The notes: a model not told the origin generated them from the letters alone. A stretch of 64,000 nt of DNA from Sagittula sp. P11 (GCF_002814095.1 NZ_CP021913.1:620001-684000); one strand, 5' to 3'; counted from the first letter of the stretch, positions 51,697-60,208 are shown. Translations and numbers: made by a program.

Positions 51697-53526
51697 GTGA
51701 CACAACGCGATTCATCCAAGATGGATGCGGCGAATGGGCCGCACAGCCACCCGAACATCAAGAAGAAGACGCAGGCCATGAACGACATGGGAGGACATGA
51801 CCGACAAAGCCCCGCCGCACCGCTGGCGAAGCCGGAGGCCGTGGAGATCCTGTCCTTCCTCGAAGCCTTCAGCGACGAGCTTGAGGGCGCGCTCGACCTC
51901 GTGGCCCCAAACGCGCACCTGCGCATGATGATGCACCTGCTGCAGGGGCACCTGGACGGCAAGACGGTCACGCCCACTTCGCTGATCGGCGCCAGCCGCG
52001 TGCCCTATGCCACGGCGAACCGACGACTGAAGGAGATGGTCGATGCCGGCCTGATCGAACAGCGCCCGCGCACCGCTACCGGCAAGAGCTTCTCGATGCA
52101 CCCCAGCGAGGCGATGATCGAGACGTGGATGCAGCTGTCGGGCCGCCTGCGCCGCTTGGGCGAAACCACCTTCGGCGGGCCGGGCCGTGGGCAGGACACC
52201 CGCGACTATTACTTCGGCGGCAGCTACATCGCCGCGCAGTCCATCCCGCCGCTGCGGGTGCTGCACGAACCGCTTAAGGTCTCGGGCGGGCTGCGGGTGC
52301 TGGTGCATGGCGATCCGACCTTCATGGTCATGGACACGCTCAAGCGCCAGTTCGAACAGGTGATCGGCACGGAGATCAGCCAGCGCGCCTTTTCCATCGA
52401 CCGCCTGCGCGAAGAGGCCCTGCGCAACGCCGCCCGCGACGCCAGCCGCTACGACATAATCGCGGTGGACCTTCCGTGGATCGGCGAGTTCGCCAGCAAG
52501 AACGTCCTCATGCCGCTGGACGATGCCATGGACCTTTCCCGGCTCGACCCGGCGGACTTTCACACCGCGGGCTGGCAAGGCGCGCATTGGGGCGGACGGG
52601 CCTACGGCGTACCGGCGCAGACCACGCCGGAACTCCTGTTCTACCGCCATGACTTGTTCGCCAAGGCCGGGCTTGAGCCGCCCTCCACCACCGAAACGCT
52701 GCTGGATGCGGCGCGTGCGCTGCATGACCCGCAGCGCGGCAAGTACGGCATCGCCTGGAACGCCGCGCGCGGGACTGCGCTGGGTCACACGGTGCTGATG
52801 ACCTTTGCCGACTTCGGCCAGCCGATCCTCGACCTTCCGGAACAAGCGGGCGGTTTCGGGACGGAACACCTCGCCCGGGGTCATTACCGCGCGACGATCA
52901 ACACCGATGCCGGTCTGGCCGCGGCCGAGTTCCTGCTGGAGCTTCTGAAGTATTCGCCCCCCGACATCCTGTCGATGTCCTGGTACGAGCGGGTCCGCCC
53001 CTATGCCGCCGGGAAGGTGGCCATGGCCTACGGCTATACGCTGCTGGCCCCCTACTTCGAACTGGACGAGACCTCGCCCGCCTGCGGCCAGACTACCTAC
53101 CTGCCACATCCGCCGGCACCGGGCATGCGGCCCGTCGCCCCGGTCGGCGGCTACGTCATGGGCATCCCCGCCAACCTCGCGCCAGAACGGGTGCCCGCGG
53201 CGGTCGAAGCGCTGCGGGTCTTCACCTCGCCGGAGGCGCAGAAGCTGTACGTGCAGAACGGCAGCCGCACCAACCCGCGCTACTCGGTCGGGGCGGATCC
53301 GGACGTGCGCCGCCTCTCGACCATCTTCGAGGCGGTCGACGGGATGTCATGGCGCGACGAACTGCAATTCTGGCCGCGCCCGCCGGTGCCGGAGATCGGC
53401 GACATCTTCAAGATCTGCGGCGAGGAATTCCACGACATGCTCCGCGGGATTGTCTCCCCGCGCGAGGCTTTGCGCCGCGCACAGGACCGCGCCGACGCAT
53501 TGATCGGACAAAACGGGACACCGTGA
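51697..53526 (+). CDS. Winged-helix / solute-binding-protein fusion regulator
   Basis: A 609-residue protein without signal peptide or membrane segment. Residues about 45-150 form a winged helix of MarR/GntR-like size: a helix with LVAPNAHLRMMMHLLQGHL, the recognition helix PTSLIGASRVPYATANRRLKEMVDAGLIEQRP and a wing TATGKSFSMHP. From about 185 to 590 it resembles a CUT1-type sugar-binding protein: FMVMDTLKRQFEQVIGTEISQ, DIIAVDLPWIGEFA, GVPAQTTPELLFYRHDLFAKAGL, and MRPVAPVGGYVMGIP. The GTG start at 51697 has AAGGAGA 6 bases upstream. The architecture predicts a cytoplasmic regulator that senses the sugar with a binding-protein fold. It heads the rightward operon. Confidence 0.8.
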   Translation: MTQRDSSKMDAANGPHSHPNIKKKTQAMNDMGGHDRQSPAAPLAKPEAVEILSFLEAFSDELEGALDLVAPNAHLRMMMHLLQGHLDGKTVTPTSLIGASRVPYATANRRLKEMVDAGLIEQRPRTATGKSFSMHPSEAMIETWMQLSGRLRRLGETTFGGPGRGQDTRDYYFGGSYIAAQSIPPLRVLHEPLKVSGGLRVLVHGDPTFMVMDTLKRQFEQVIGTEISQRAFSIDRLREEALRNAARDASRYDIIAVDLPWIGEFASKNVLMPLDDAMDLSRLDPADFHTAGWQGAHWGGRAYGVPAQTTPELLFYRHDLFAKAGLEPPSTTETLLDAARALHDPQRGKYGIAWNAARGTALGHTVLMTFADFGQPILDLPEQAGGFGTEHLARGHYRATINTDAGLAAAEFLLELLKYSPPDILSMSWYERVRPYAAGKVAMAYGYTLLAPYFELDETSPACGQTTYLPHPPAPGMRPVAPVGGYVMGIPANLAPERVPAAVEALRVFTSPEAQKLYVQNGSRTNPRYSVGADPDVRRLSTIFEAVDGMSWRDELQFWPRPPVPEIGDIFKICGEEFHDMLRGIVSPREALRRAQDRADALIGQNGTP

Positions 53527-53544
53527 TAGGAGGAGGAAATCACC

Positions 53545-54354
53545 ATGGACCCCAATCGCTTGAAGGGAAAGAACATCCTGATCACCGGTGCCGCGCGCGG
53601 CATGGGTGCGGCCAGCGCCGAAAGCTTTGCCGCGCAGGGGGCGAACGTCTGCCTCGGCGACCTGGACGAGGCCGAGGCGCAGAAGGTCGCTGACCGGATC
53701 AACGCCGCCGGGAACGGCCGCGCCATCGCGGTGAAGATGGACGTGACCAAACGGGAGGATAACGCGGCCGCCGTCGCGGCCGTGGTGGACGCCTTCGGAT
53801 CGATCAACGTCGCCCTGTTCAACGCGGGCCTGAACAAGCCCCGGTTCTTCATGGATATCGATGAGGACAACTGGGACATGATCATGAACGTCAACACCAA
53901 GGCCATGTGGCTTGGCATGCAGGAGACGGCGAAGCAGATGATCGCGCAGGGCCCGATGGAGGATCATCCCTACAAGCTGATCAACGTGGGCAGCATCGCC
54001 TCCCGCAAGCCGCTGGTAGACGTGACCGTCTATTGTACGTCGAAATACGGCTGTCTGGCGCTGACCGAATGCGGCGCGCTCGGACTGGCCGAACACAACA
54101 TCACCGTCAACGGCTATGCGCCCGGCGTGGTCGTCACCCCGCTGTGGGAGCAGCTCGACAAGGACCTGGTCGAGATCGGCTTCAAGGAACGCGAGGGGCA
54201 GGCCTACGACGACATCGTCGCCAACAACCTCGTCATCAAGCGCGTCTCCTACCCCAAGGACATCACCGGGACCGCATCCTTCCTGGCGTCCGACGACAGC
54301 GACTACATGACCGGCCAGATGATCTCCATCGACGGCGGCTGGGTCACGAAGTAA
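53545..54354 (+). CDS. SDR dehydrogenase, polyol-dehydrogenase-like (second paralogue)
   Basis: A 269-residue SDR: NAD motif LITGAARGMGAASAESFA, NAG motif in ALFNAGLNKPRFF, catalytic block NVGSIASRK and VYCTSKYGCL (YxxxK variant), and YAPGVVVTPLWEQLDKDLVEIG. The loop GVV..LWEQLDKDL and the FMDIDEDNW segment are almost the same as in the SDR at 49599, so the two are paralogues on the two arms of the divergon. SD AGGAGGAGG before the ATG. Cofactor and substrate are not known; a polyol or sugar acid is likely. Confidence 0.9.
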   Translation: MDPNRLKGKNILITGAARGMGAASAESFAAQGANVCLGDLDEAEAQKVADRINAAGNGRAIAVKMDVTKREDNAAAVAAVVDAFGSINVALFNAGLNKPRFFMDIDEDNWDMIMNVNTKAMWLGMQETAKQMIAQGPMEDHPYKLINVGSIASRKPLVDVTVYCTSKYGCLALTECGALGLAEHNITVNGYAPGVVVTPLWEQLDKDLVEIGFKEREGQAYDDIVANNLVIKRVSYPKDITGTASFLASDDSDYMTGQMISIDGGWVTK

Positions 54355-54421
54355 CCCACTGACTTTCCGAACAATTTCAACCCACGCAACGGGCCGCCCG
54401 CGCGACCCGGAGGAGCTTTCC

Positions 54422-55720
54422 ATGTCCCGCGCACTGATGCCGAACCTGCTGACCCCGCAAGACCTCGAACCCAATTGGGAGTGGCGCGAACGCCTTCCCG
54501 CATGGGGCCATACCTCAGTCGACTTCGAACGCCGCATCGACCATGACCGCCTGCGCCGCTACCGGCTGGCCCGGACGCGGCAGGCGCTGCAGAACTCGCC
54601 CGCAGGCACGCTCTTGCTGTTCGACGTGAACAACATCCGCTACGTTTCGGCCACCAAGATCGGCGAATGGGAGCGGGACAAGATGTGCCGCTTCTGCCTG
54701 CTGACCGGCGACGACAGCCCCTACGTCTGGGATTTCGGATCGGCCGCCGAGCATCACAAGCGCTACTCCGACTGGCTGGAACCCAGCCATTGCCTTGCCG
54801 GCGTGGTGGGGATGCGCGGGACGATCCCGCCTGAATTCGGCCTGATGAAGAAATACGCCAAGCAGATCGCCGGGCTGATCCGCGACGCAGGAATGGGCGA
54901 CATGCCGGTGGGTGTCGATTATGCCGAGACGGCGATGTTCCACGCGCTGCAAGAGGAGGGTCTGCACGTCGTCGACGGCCAGCAGATCATGCTCGCCGCG
55001 CGCGAGATCAAGAACTGGGACGAGATCCAGCTTCTGACGCAGGCGGCCAGCATGGTCGATGGCGTTTACCACATGATCTACGAAGAGCTGAAACCCGGCA
55101 TCCGCGAGAACGACATCGTCGCGCTGTCGAACAAGATGCTCTACGAGATGGGCTCGGACGACGTGGAGGCGATCAACGCCATTTCCGGCGAGCGCTGCAA
55201 CCCGCACCCGCACAACTTCACCGACCGCTACTTCCGCCCCGGGGATCAGGCCTTCTTCGACATCCTGCAATCCTACCAGGGCTACCGGACCTGCTACTAC
55301 CGGACCTTCAACATCGGCCGCGCGACGCCGTCGCAGAACGATGCCTACGTAAAGGCGCGTGAGTGGATCGACGCCTCGATTGCCGCGATCAAGCCGGGGG
55401 TGACGACAGATCAGGTGGCAAAGCTCTGGCCCAAGGCAGAGGAATTCGGATTTCCGAACGAGGACGCCGCCTTCGGCCTGCAGTTCGGCCACGGTCTGGG
55501 TCTGGCGCTGCACGAACGCCCGATCATCTCGCGTGCCGTCAGCCTCGATCACCCGATGGAGATCCAGACCGGAATGGTCTTTGCGCTGGAAACCTATTGC
55601 CCGGCGACCGACGGCTACTCCGCCGCGCGGATCGAGGAAGAGGTCGTCGTGACCGAGAAGGGCTGCGAGGTCATCTCCCTCTTCCCCGCCGAAGACCTGC
55701 CCATCGCGAACCGGTACTGA
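54422..55720 (+). CDS. M24 family (creatinase/prolidase-like) protein with substituted metal ligand
   Basis: A 432-residue pita-bread-fold protein related to Xaa-Pro peptidase, creatinase and DddP. N-terminal creatinase-like domain (about 40-200) with LLLFDVNNIRYVSATK. In the catalytic domain the first Asp (AFFDILQSY) is present, the His (GHGLGLALHERP) is present, and Glu residues occur in ALETYCPA and ARIEEEVVV, but the second Asp ligand, expected 11 residues after the first, is Cys (GYRTCYYRTF). SD CGGAGGAG precedes the ATG. It is in the sugar operon between two SDR genes; role unknown. Confidence 0.85.
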   Translation: MSRALMPNLLTPQDLEPNWEWRERLPAWGHTSVDFERRIDHDRLRRYRLARTRQALQNSPAGTLLLFDVNNIRYVSATKIGEWERDKMCRFCLLTGDDSPYVWDFGSAAEHHKRYSDWLEPSHCLAGVVGMRGTIPPEFGLMKKYAKQIAGLIRDAGMGDMPVGVDYAETAMFHALQEEGLHVVDGQQIMLAAREIKNWDEIQLLTQAASMVDGVYHMIYEELKPGIRENDIVALSNKMLYEMGSDDVEAINAISGERCNPHPHNFTDRYFRPGDQAFFDILQSYQGYRTCYYRTFNIGRATPSQNDAYVKAREWIDASIAAIKPGVTTDQVAKLWPKAEEFGFPNEDAAFGLQFGHGLGLALHERPIISRAVSLDHPMEIQTGMVFALETYCPATDGYSAARIEEEVVVTEKGCEVISLFPAEDLPIANRY

Positions 55721-55723
55721 GCG

Positions 55724-56488
55724 ATGCGCAATCCGTTCGATCTGACAGGCCGCAAGGCCCTTGTCACCGGCGGGGCGACCGGCATCGGTGAGGGCATCGC
55801 CCTCGCCCTTGCCGCCGCCGGTGCCGACGTTGCCCTCACCTACCGGAGCCACCAGCCCGAGGATACGCTGGCCCGGATCGAGGCTGTGGGACGCAAGGCC
55901 GCCGCCGTGCGCGCCGATTTCGCCGGGATGGACGAGGCCGGCGCCAGGGAGGTTGTGACCTTCGCTGCCGACGCGCTTGGCGGGCTAGACATCCTCGTCA
56001 ACAATGCGGGCATCATCCATCGCGAGGACTCGACCGACATGGCGCTGGACGACTGGCGCCGAGTGCTTTCCGTTAACCTCGATTCCGTGTGGCTTCTTTC
56101 ACAGGCCGCCGGACAACGCATGGTCGCCCAAGGAAGCGGGAAGATCGTCATCGTGTCTTCGGTGCTCGGCTCGCAGGGGGGGCTGCGGGTGCCGGCCTAT
56201 GCCTCCTCGAAACACGCGGTGTTGGGCCTGACAAAGGCGCTTTGCAACGAGTGGGCGCCGCACGGCGTGAACGTCAACGCCATCGCCCCCGGCTACACCG
56301 CCACGGACAACACGCAGGCACTGCGCGACGATCCCGACCGCTCGAAGGCGCTGCTGGACCGCATACCGGCAGGCCGCTTCGCCGAGCCGTCGGAGATCGC
56401 GGGCGCCGCGGTGTTCCTCGCCTCCGAAGCCGCCGCCTACTGCCACGGCAGTTGCGTGACGGTGGACGGCGGCTGGCTCGCCCGATGA
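55724..56488 (+). CDS. SDR dehydrogenase (KduD/gluconate 5-dehydrogenase-like)
   Basis: A 254-residue SDR. NAD site ALVTGGATGIGEGIALALAAAG, NAG motif DILVNNAGIIHRED, catalytic Ser in VSSVLGSQGGL and YASSKHAVLGL (YxxxK), and the C-terminal VTVDGGWLAR. It most resembles 2-deoxy-D-gluconate 3-dehydrogenase (KduD) or gluconate 5-dehydrogenase: the opening MRNPFDLTGRKALVTGG is typical. It follows the M24 stop by 3 bases, and its own stop lies 12 bases before the next ATG. Confidence 0.9.
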   Translation: MRNPFDLTGRKALVTGGATGIGEGIALALAAAGADVALTYRSHQPEDTLARIEAVGRKAAAVRADFAGMDEAGAREVVTFAADALGGLDILVNNAGIIHREDSTDMALDDWRRVLSVNLDSVWLLSQAAGQRMVAQGSGKIVIVSSVLGSQGGLRVPAYASSKHAVLGLTKALCNEWAPHGVNVNAIAPGYTATDNTQALRDDPDRSKALLDRIPAGRFAEPSEIAGAAVFLASEAAAYCHGSCVTVDGGWLAR

Positions 56489-56499
56489 AGGAGAAGACC

Positions 56500-57243
56500 A
56501 TGGAACAGACACTTGCGGGCAAGACCGCCCTCGTCACCGCCGCCGCCAACGGTATCGGGCGAGCGTCTGCCGAGGCGCTGGCCGCGCGCGGTGCGACGGT
56601 CATCGCCACCGACATCGACGGCGACGGCGTGGCCCGGATTGCCGAGGGGACAGACCGGATCAGCGCGCACCGACTGGACGTGCTGGACGCAGACGCCGTC
56701 GCGGCGCTGATCGCCGATCTCCCGCCGGTCGACATCCTCGTGAACTGCGCCGGATGGGTGCATGACGGCAGCATCCTCGACTGTGACGATGCGGTGTGGG
56801 ACCGGTCGTTCGAGCTGAACGCCAAGGCCCTCTTCCGGCTGACGAAGGCCGTCCTGCCGGGCATGCTGGACAAGGGTGCGGGCTCCATCGTCAACATCGC
56901 CTCCATCGTATCGAGCGAGAAAGGCGCGCCGCGCCGCTTCGCCTACGGCGCCTCCAAGGCCGCGATCATCGGCATGACCAAGTCGATCGCCGCCGATTTC
57001 GTGAAGGACGGCATACGCTGCAACGCGATCTGCCCGGGCACCGTGCAAAGCCCCTCGCTCGAAGACCGGCTGCGCGCGACAGGCGACTTCGACAAGGCGC
57101 TGGCCAGTTTTACCGCCCGCCAGCCCATGGGCCGCCTCGGCAAGCCGGAGGAGATCGCCGCGATGGTCTGCTACCTCGCCGGCGACCTGGCGGGTTTCAC
57201 CACGGGGCAGGCCTTTGCCGTCGACGGCGGGTGGTCGATCTGA
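56500..57243 (+). CDS. SDR dehydrogenase (2-keto-3-deoxy-fuconate dehydrogenase/DHRS6-like)
   Basis: A 247-residue SDR that resembles human BDH2/DHRS6 and bacterial 2-keto-3-deoxy-L-fuconate dehydrogenase. NAD site ALVTAAANGIGRASAEALAARG with DIDGDG after strand 2, DILVNCAGWVHDG, SIVNIASIVSSEKG, catalytic RFAYGASKAAIIGMTKS and RCNAICPGTVQSPSLEDRL, the signature of that subgroup. I use the ATG at 56500 because AAGGAG is 6 bases upstream; an in-frame ATG at 56485 is less likely. Its stop overlaps the next start (TGATG). Confidence 0.9.
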   Translation: MEQTLAGKTALVTAAANGIGRASAEALAARGATVIATDIDGDGVARIAEGTDRISAHRLDVLDADAVAALIADLPPVDILVNCAGWVHDGSILDCDDAVWDRSFELNAKALFRLTKAVLPGMLDKGAGSIVNIASIVSSEKGAPRRFAYGASKAAIIGMTKSIAADFVKDGIRCNAICPGTVQSPSLEDRLRATGDFDKALASFTARQPMGRLGKPEEIAAMVCYLAGDLAGFTTGQAFAVDGGWSI

Positions 57244-58385
57244 TGCGACTGGACCGTGCCGCCTCCATCGACGATCTGCGCGACATGGCCCGTCGCCGCA
57301 TCCCGCGCTTTGCCTTCGATCTGGTTGATGGCGGCGCGGAGTCAGAGCGCAACATGCGCCGCAACTGCACCGCCTTCGAGGAGATGGAACTGGTGCCGCG
57401 CTACATGGTCGATGTCTCGAAAATCGACACGCGCACGGAGGTTTTCGGTCAGACCTACAATGCCCCCTTCGGCATGGCCCCCATCGGCATGCTCAACGCC
57501 TTCTGGCCGGGGGCGGACATCGCGCTGGCGCAGCTTTGCAAGCGGGAGAACCTGCCCTATGTCGCCTCTTCCGCCGCCTCAACCACGCTGGAGGCGCTGG
57601 CCGAGGCCGCGGATGGCAACGGCTGGTTCCAGCTCTACGTCTCGGGGGACGGCACGGTGACGGAGGGGCTCGTGTCCCGCGCCGAGGCTGCGGGCTACGA
57701 CGTGATGCTCGTCACCGCCGATGTGCCCGCCGCCGGGAAGCGGGACCGCGACATCCGCAACCAGCTGGCCGTGCCGTTCCGGATCACGCCGGAGGTCGCG
57801 CTGGGGCTCCTGGCCCATCCCCGCTGGTCGCTGGAGACGCTCCTTCACGGAAAACCCAACATCGCCAACTATGCCGACCTGCTGCAATCCGCGACGTCCT
57901 ACGCCGAGGTTCAGAAGACCCTCATCACGCCGGCATTCGATTGGGAGGCCCTGCAGCGGCTGCGCGACCGCTGGGGCGGCAAGCTGCTGGTGAAGGGCAT
58001 CCTCCACCCCGACGACGCCCTGCGTTGCGCCGGGACCGGGTGCGACGGCATCGTCGTCTCCAACCACGGCGGCCGCCAGGTCGCCTTCGGCCCAGCCACC
58101 GCGGACGTTCTGCCCGGCATCGCAAAGGCGGTCGCGGGCCGGATGAAGGTGATCGTGGACAGTGGCATCCGGCGGGGTGCGGACCTCATGCGCGCAAAGG
58201 CCCTGGGGGCAGACTTCGCCCTGACCGGACGGGCGCTCGCCTTCGGCGTGGGCGCAGGCGGCGCGCATGGCGCGGCGCGGGCGGTGGAGATCCTCGAGCT
58301 GGAACTGGTGCGCGCCCTGGGCCAACTCGGCGTCCCCCACTTCGGCGACGTCGGCCCCGAGCACCTGGCACGGTCGCGAACGTAA
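57243..58385 (+). CDS. FMN-dependent alpha-hydroxy-acid dehydrogenase (LldD-like)
   Basis: A 380-residue FMN enzyme of the L-lactate dehydrogenase/glycolate oxidase family. It shows ARRRIPRFAFDLVDGGAESE (start), LVPRYMVDVSKIDT, APIGMLNAFWPGAD (FMN phosphate site), WFQLYVSGD, LLVKGILHPDDA, DGIVVSNHGGRQ with the catalytic His, VIVDSGIRRGADLMRAKALGADF (Arg and FMN site). Full family length, though the last ~20 residues run up to the IS remnant. In an L-fuconate-type pathway it would oxidise the released L-lactate to pyruvate. It overlaps the SDR by one base. Confidence 0.9.
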   Translation: MRLDRAASIDDLRDMARRRIPRFAFDLVDGGAESERNMRRNCTAFEEMELVPRYMVDVSKIDTRTEVFGQTYNAPFGMAPIGMLNAFWPGADIALAQLCKRENLPYVASSAASTTLEALAEAADGNGWFQLYVSGDGTVTEGLVSRAEAAGYDVMLVTADVPAAGKRDRDIRNQLAVPFRITPEVALGLLAHPRWSLETLLHGKPNIANYADLLQSATSYAEVQKTLITPAFDWEALQRLRDRWGGKLLVKGILHPDDALRCAGTGCDGIVVSNHGGRQVAFGPATADVLPGIAKAVAGRMKVIVDSGIRRGADLMRAKALGADFALTGRALAFGVGAGGAHGAARAVEILELELVRALGQLGVPHFGDVGPEHLARSRT

Positions 58386-59116
58386 AGGGCTGTGGGTTGA
58401 AGAGATCGTCTGCGCGTTCCGGCGGTATAGGCTGCTGCCGCTGGACGCCTCCCTCTATGCGCTACACCCCACGATCACGCACTTGACGCGGCCGGCGCTC
58501 CATCGGTGTCTTCCGCGGCACGGTGTTTTGCGTTTGCCGGATATCGAGGGAAACAAGCCCAGAAGCCAAAGGTTCAAACGCTACCCGGTTAGGATCTTCC
58601 ACATCGACATCGCCGGGGTTCAGACCGCTGAGGGCAAGCTTTTTCTCCATGTGACCATTCACCGGACCAGGAAATTCGCGGTGACCCAACTGGTCGAGCA
58701 GGCGAACCGCAAGACGGCCTTGGGAGTTTCTGGAGCTTCTCCTCCAAGGCCTGCCCTATGGGATCCACACGATCCTGTCAGATAAGGGCATCCAGTTTGC
58801 CAAACTGCCGCGAAACCGCAAGACGAACCATTATCGGCCGATACGCTTCGACATGACCTGTGAGGACGATGGGATGGAGCATCAGCTGACGAAGCCGACC
58901 GTCCGGGGGGCAACGGCCAAATCCAGCCCATGAACCGCAAGATCAAGGACGCGACCGTCAAGCGGAACGCGCCGTCTCACCCTTTCAAACGATGCATCGC
59001 GGCAAATACGCGCCGAGATAAGTGTCACACGTAGGCCAAAGCGGAAGAGGCCGAGACAGGGACCGAGAACAGACGCCTTCGAACCTCCCTGAACGAGGTC
59101 GAAAAAGGAACCGAAA
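58386..59116. mobile_element. 731-base interval holding the IS481 remnant
   Basis: The space between the FMN enzyme and the tonB gene holds only the transposase fragment (58399-59022) and about 95 further bases without a gene. Nothing else is recognised. The remnant marks the edge of the sugar/polyol block. Confidence 0.7.
58399..59022 (+). pseudogene. Decayed IS481-type transposase (integrase core)
   Basis: A fragment with frame breaks. The frame starting at 58399 reads EEIVCAFRRYRLLPLDASLYAL... RCLPRHGVLRLPDIEGNKP and YPVRIFHIDIAGVQTAEGKL (first acidic residue of the DDE triad), then shifts at about 58720 to WEFLELLLQGLPYGIHTILSDKGIQFA (second Asp region), and shifts again near the G-run at 58905-58910 to NGQIQPMNRKIKDATVKR (the NGQxERMNRTxKEATVKR block). 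The last Glu of the triad is lost (NGQIQP). The end of the gene is missing. It matches the IS481 family transposases I know. No terminal inverted repeats were found. Confidence 0.82.
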
Positions 59117-60208
59117 TCATCGGGCGGTGATGCTGATGGAAAAACTGCGCCGAGCGCCCGGTGGGGGCGGCGGACAGGAGCCAACACGGCGGATCAGTCG
59201 AACCGCCACGCGGTCGAGCGCAGCATTGCCCGACCGACCAGCCAGACCGACGCCCGTAACCCGGCCACTGGTGCTCACGCTGAATGACACGCGCGCCGTG
59301 CCGCCGCCGGACACATTGGGTCTTCCCGCCCGCGACACACAGGACATCACCAAGCCGGGATAGTTGTTTGCTGCCGCATTGCCCGCCGCCTGCCTCTTGC
59401 TGTCGCCGGACCCGCTTTGGCGGTTGGTCGCCTGGCGCGACCCGTTGGTCGATCCGGCGCGGGCGTTCTGCTGAGCGTTGCCGCGTGGGGCTGCGGAGGC
59501 CGCCTTGGTCCTTGCAGTGCGGGCTGCGCGCTGCCTGGTTTCGAAGGCCCTGGCCTTGGGGGCGACGGTTTCCTCGAAGGCCGCCGTGCGCGCGGGCGGC
59601 GGGCGCAACGACCGCGCCACGCTGGCATGGGTTGGGGCTTCACCGGATACGGATTCGGTCTCGGCCACCGGCGGCGTCGCCGCCAAGCGACCGGTCGCGG
59701 AAGCCTCGGGCCGCATCGCCTGCAGGGGTTGCACGGGCAAAGCGGCAATGCGCTCCGGAAGAAACTCGGGTTGTGCCTCTTCAGACGGGGTGAGCGCAAG
59801 GCTGCTCAAGGTATCAAGTGGCGCGGAAACTGCCGCCTCCGGCAAGACCGTGGCACTTTCGCGCGGTGTCTCGCCTGGGATCGTTTGGGGGCGTTGGTGC
59901 GGCGCGGTCTCGGGGCGTTCGGCAGGGGCCAGCGGCTCAGTCTGCGCCCTGTCCGCGGGTTGCACCTCATCCTGCGCCGCGGCAAGGGGCTGCGCCGCCG
60001 TCGGCTCCAGTCGATCCTCCGTCTCCGCAGCATGCATTGTCCCGGCCACGAGATCCGCGAAGGACGCGCCCAACTGCACCTCGGACCTGCCCGCCGCACC
60101 TTCGGTCTGGACAGGCTCGCCGGTCAGGAGCACCAGCGCGACCGCCGCATGGGCGCTGGTGGCGACCAGCGCCGCGGCAAGTTTCACCGGATGGGAGTGC
60201 GCGATCAT
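59117..60208 (-). CDS. tonB: TonB-like energy transducer
   Basis: A 363-residue TonB-type protein. One membrane anchor (LAAALVATSAHAAVALVLLTG, about 9-29), then a long Pro/Ala/Thr/Glu-rich and basic periplasmic spacer (30-270), then a C-terminal TonB domain with YPGLVMSCVSRAGRPNVSGGGTARVSFSVSTSGRVTGVGLAGRSGNAALD and a final RRVGSCPPPPP segment. The short domain fits TonB/TolA C-terminal folds. It overlaps exbD by 4 bp and passes the membrane potential to the receptor at 62253. Confidence 0.85.
   Translation of the reverse strand: MIAHSHPVKLAAALVATSAHAAVALVLLTGEPVQTEGAAGRSEVQLGASFADLVAGTMHAAETEDRLEPTAAQPLAAAQDEVQPADRAQTEPLAPAERPETAPHQRPQTIPGETPRESATVLPEAAVSAPLDTLSSLALTPSEEAQPEFLPERIAALPVQPLQAMRPEASATGRLAATPPVAETESVSGEAPTHASVARSLRPPPARTAAFEETVAPKARAFETRQRAARTARTKAASAAPRGNAQQNARAGSTNGSRQATNRQSGSGDSKRQAAGNAAANNYPGLVMSCVSRAGRPNVSGGGTARVSFSVSTSGRVTGVGLAGRSGNAALDRVAVRLIRRVGSCPPPPPGARRSFSISITAR

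Noticed and set aside
54422-55720. DMSP lyase DddP.
   Set aside because: The fold is shared, but the metal ligands differ (Cys for the second Asp) and the N-terminal sequence does not follow DddP. Kept as an unassigned M24 protein.
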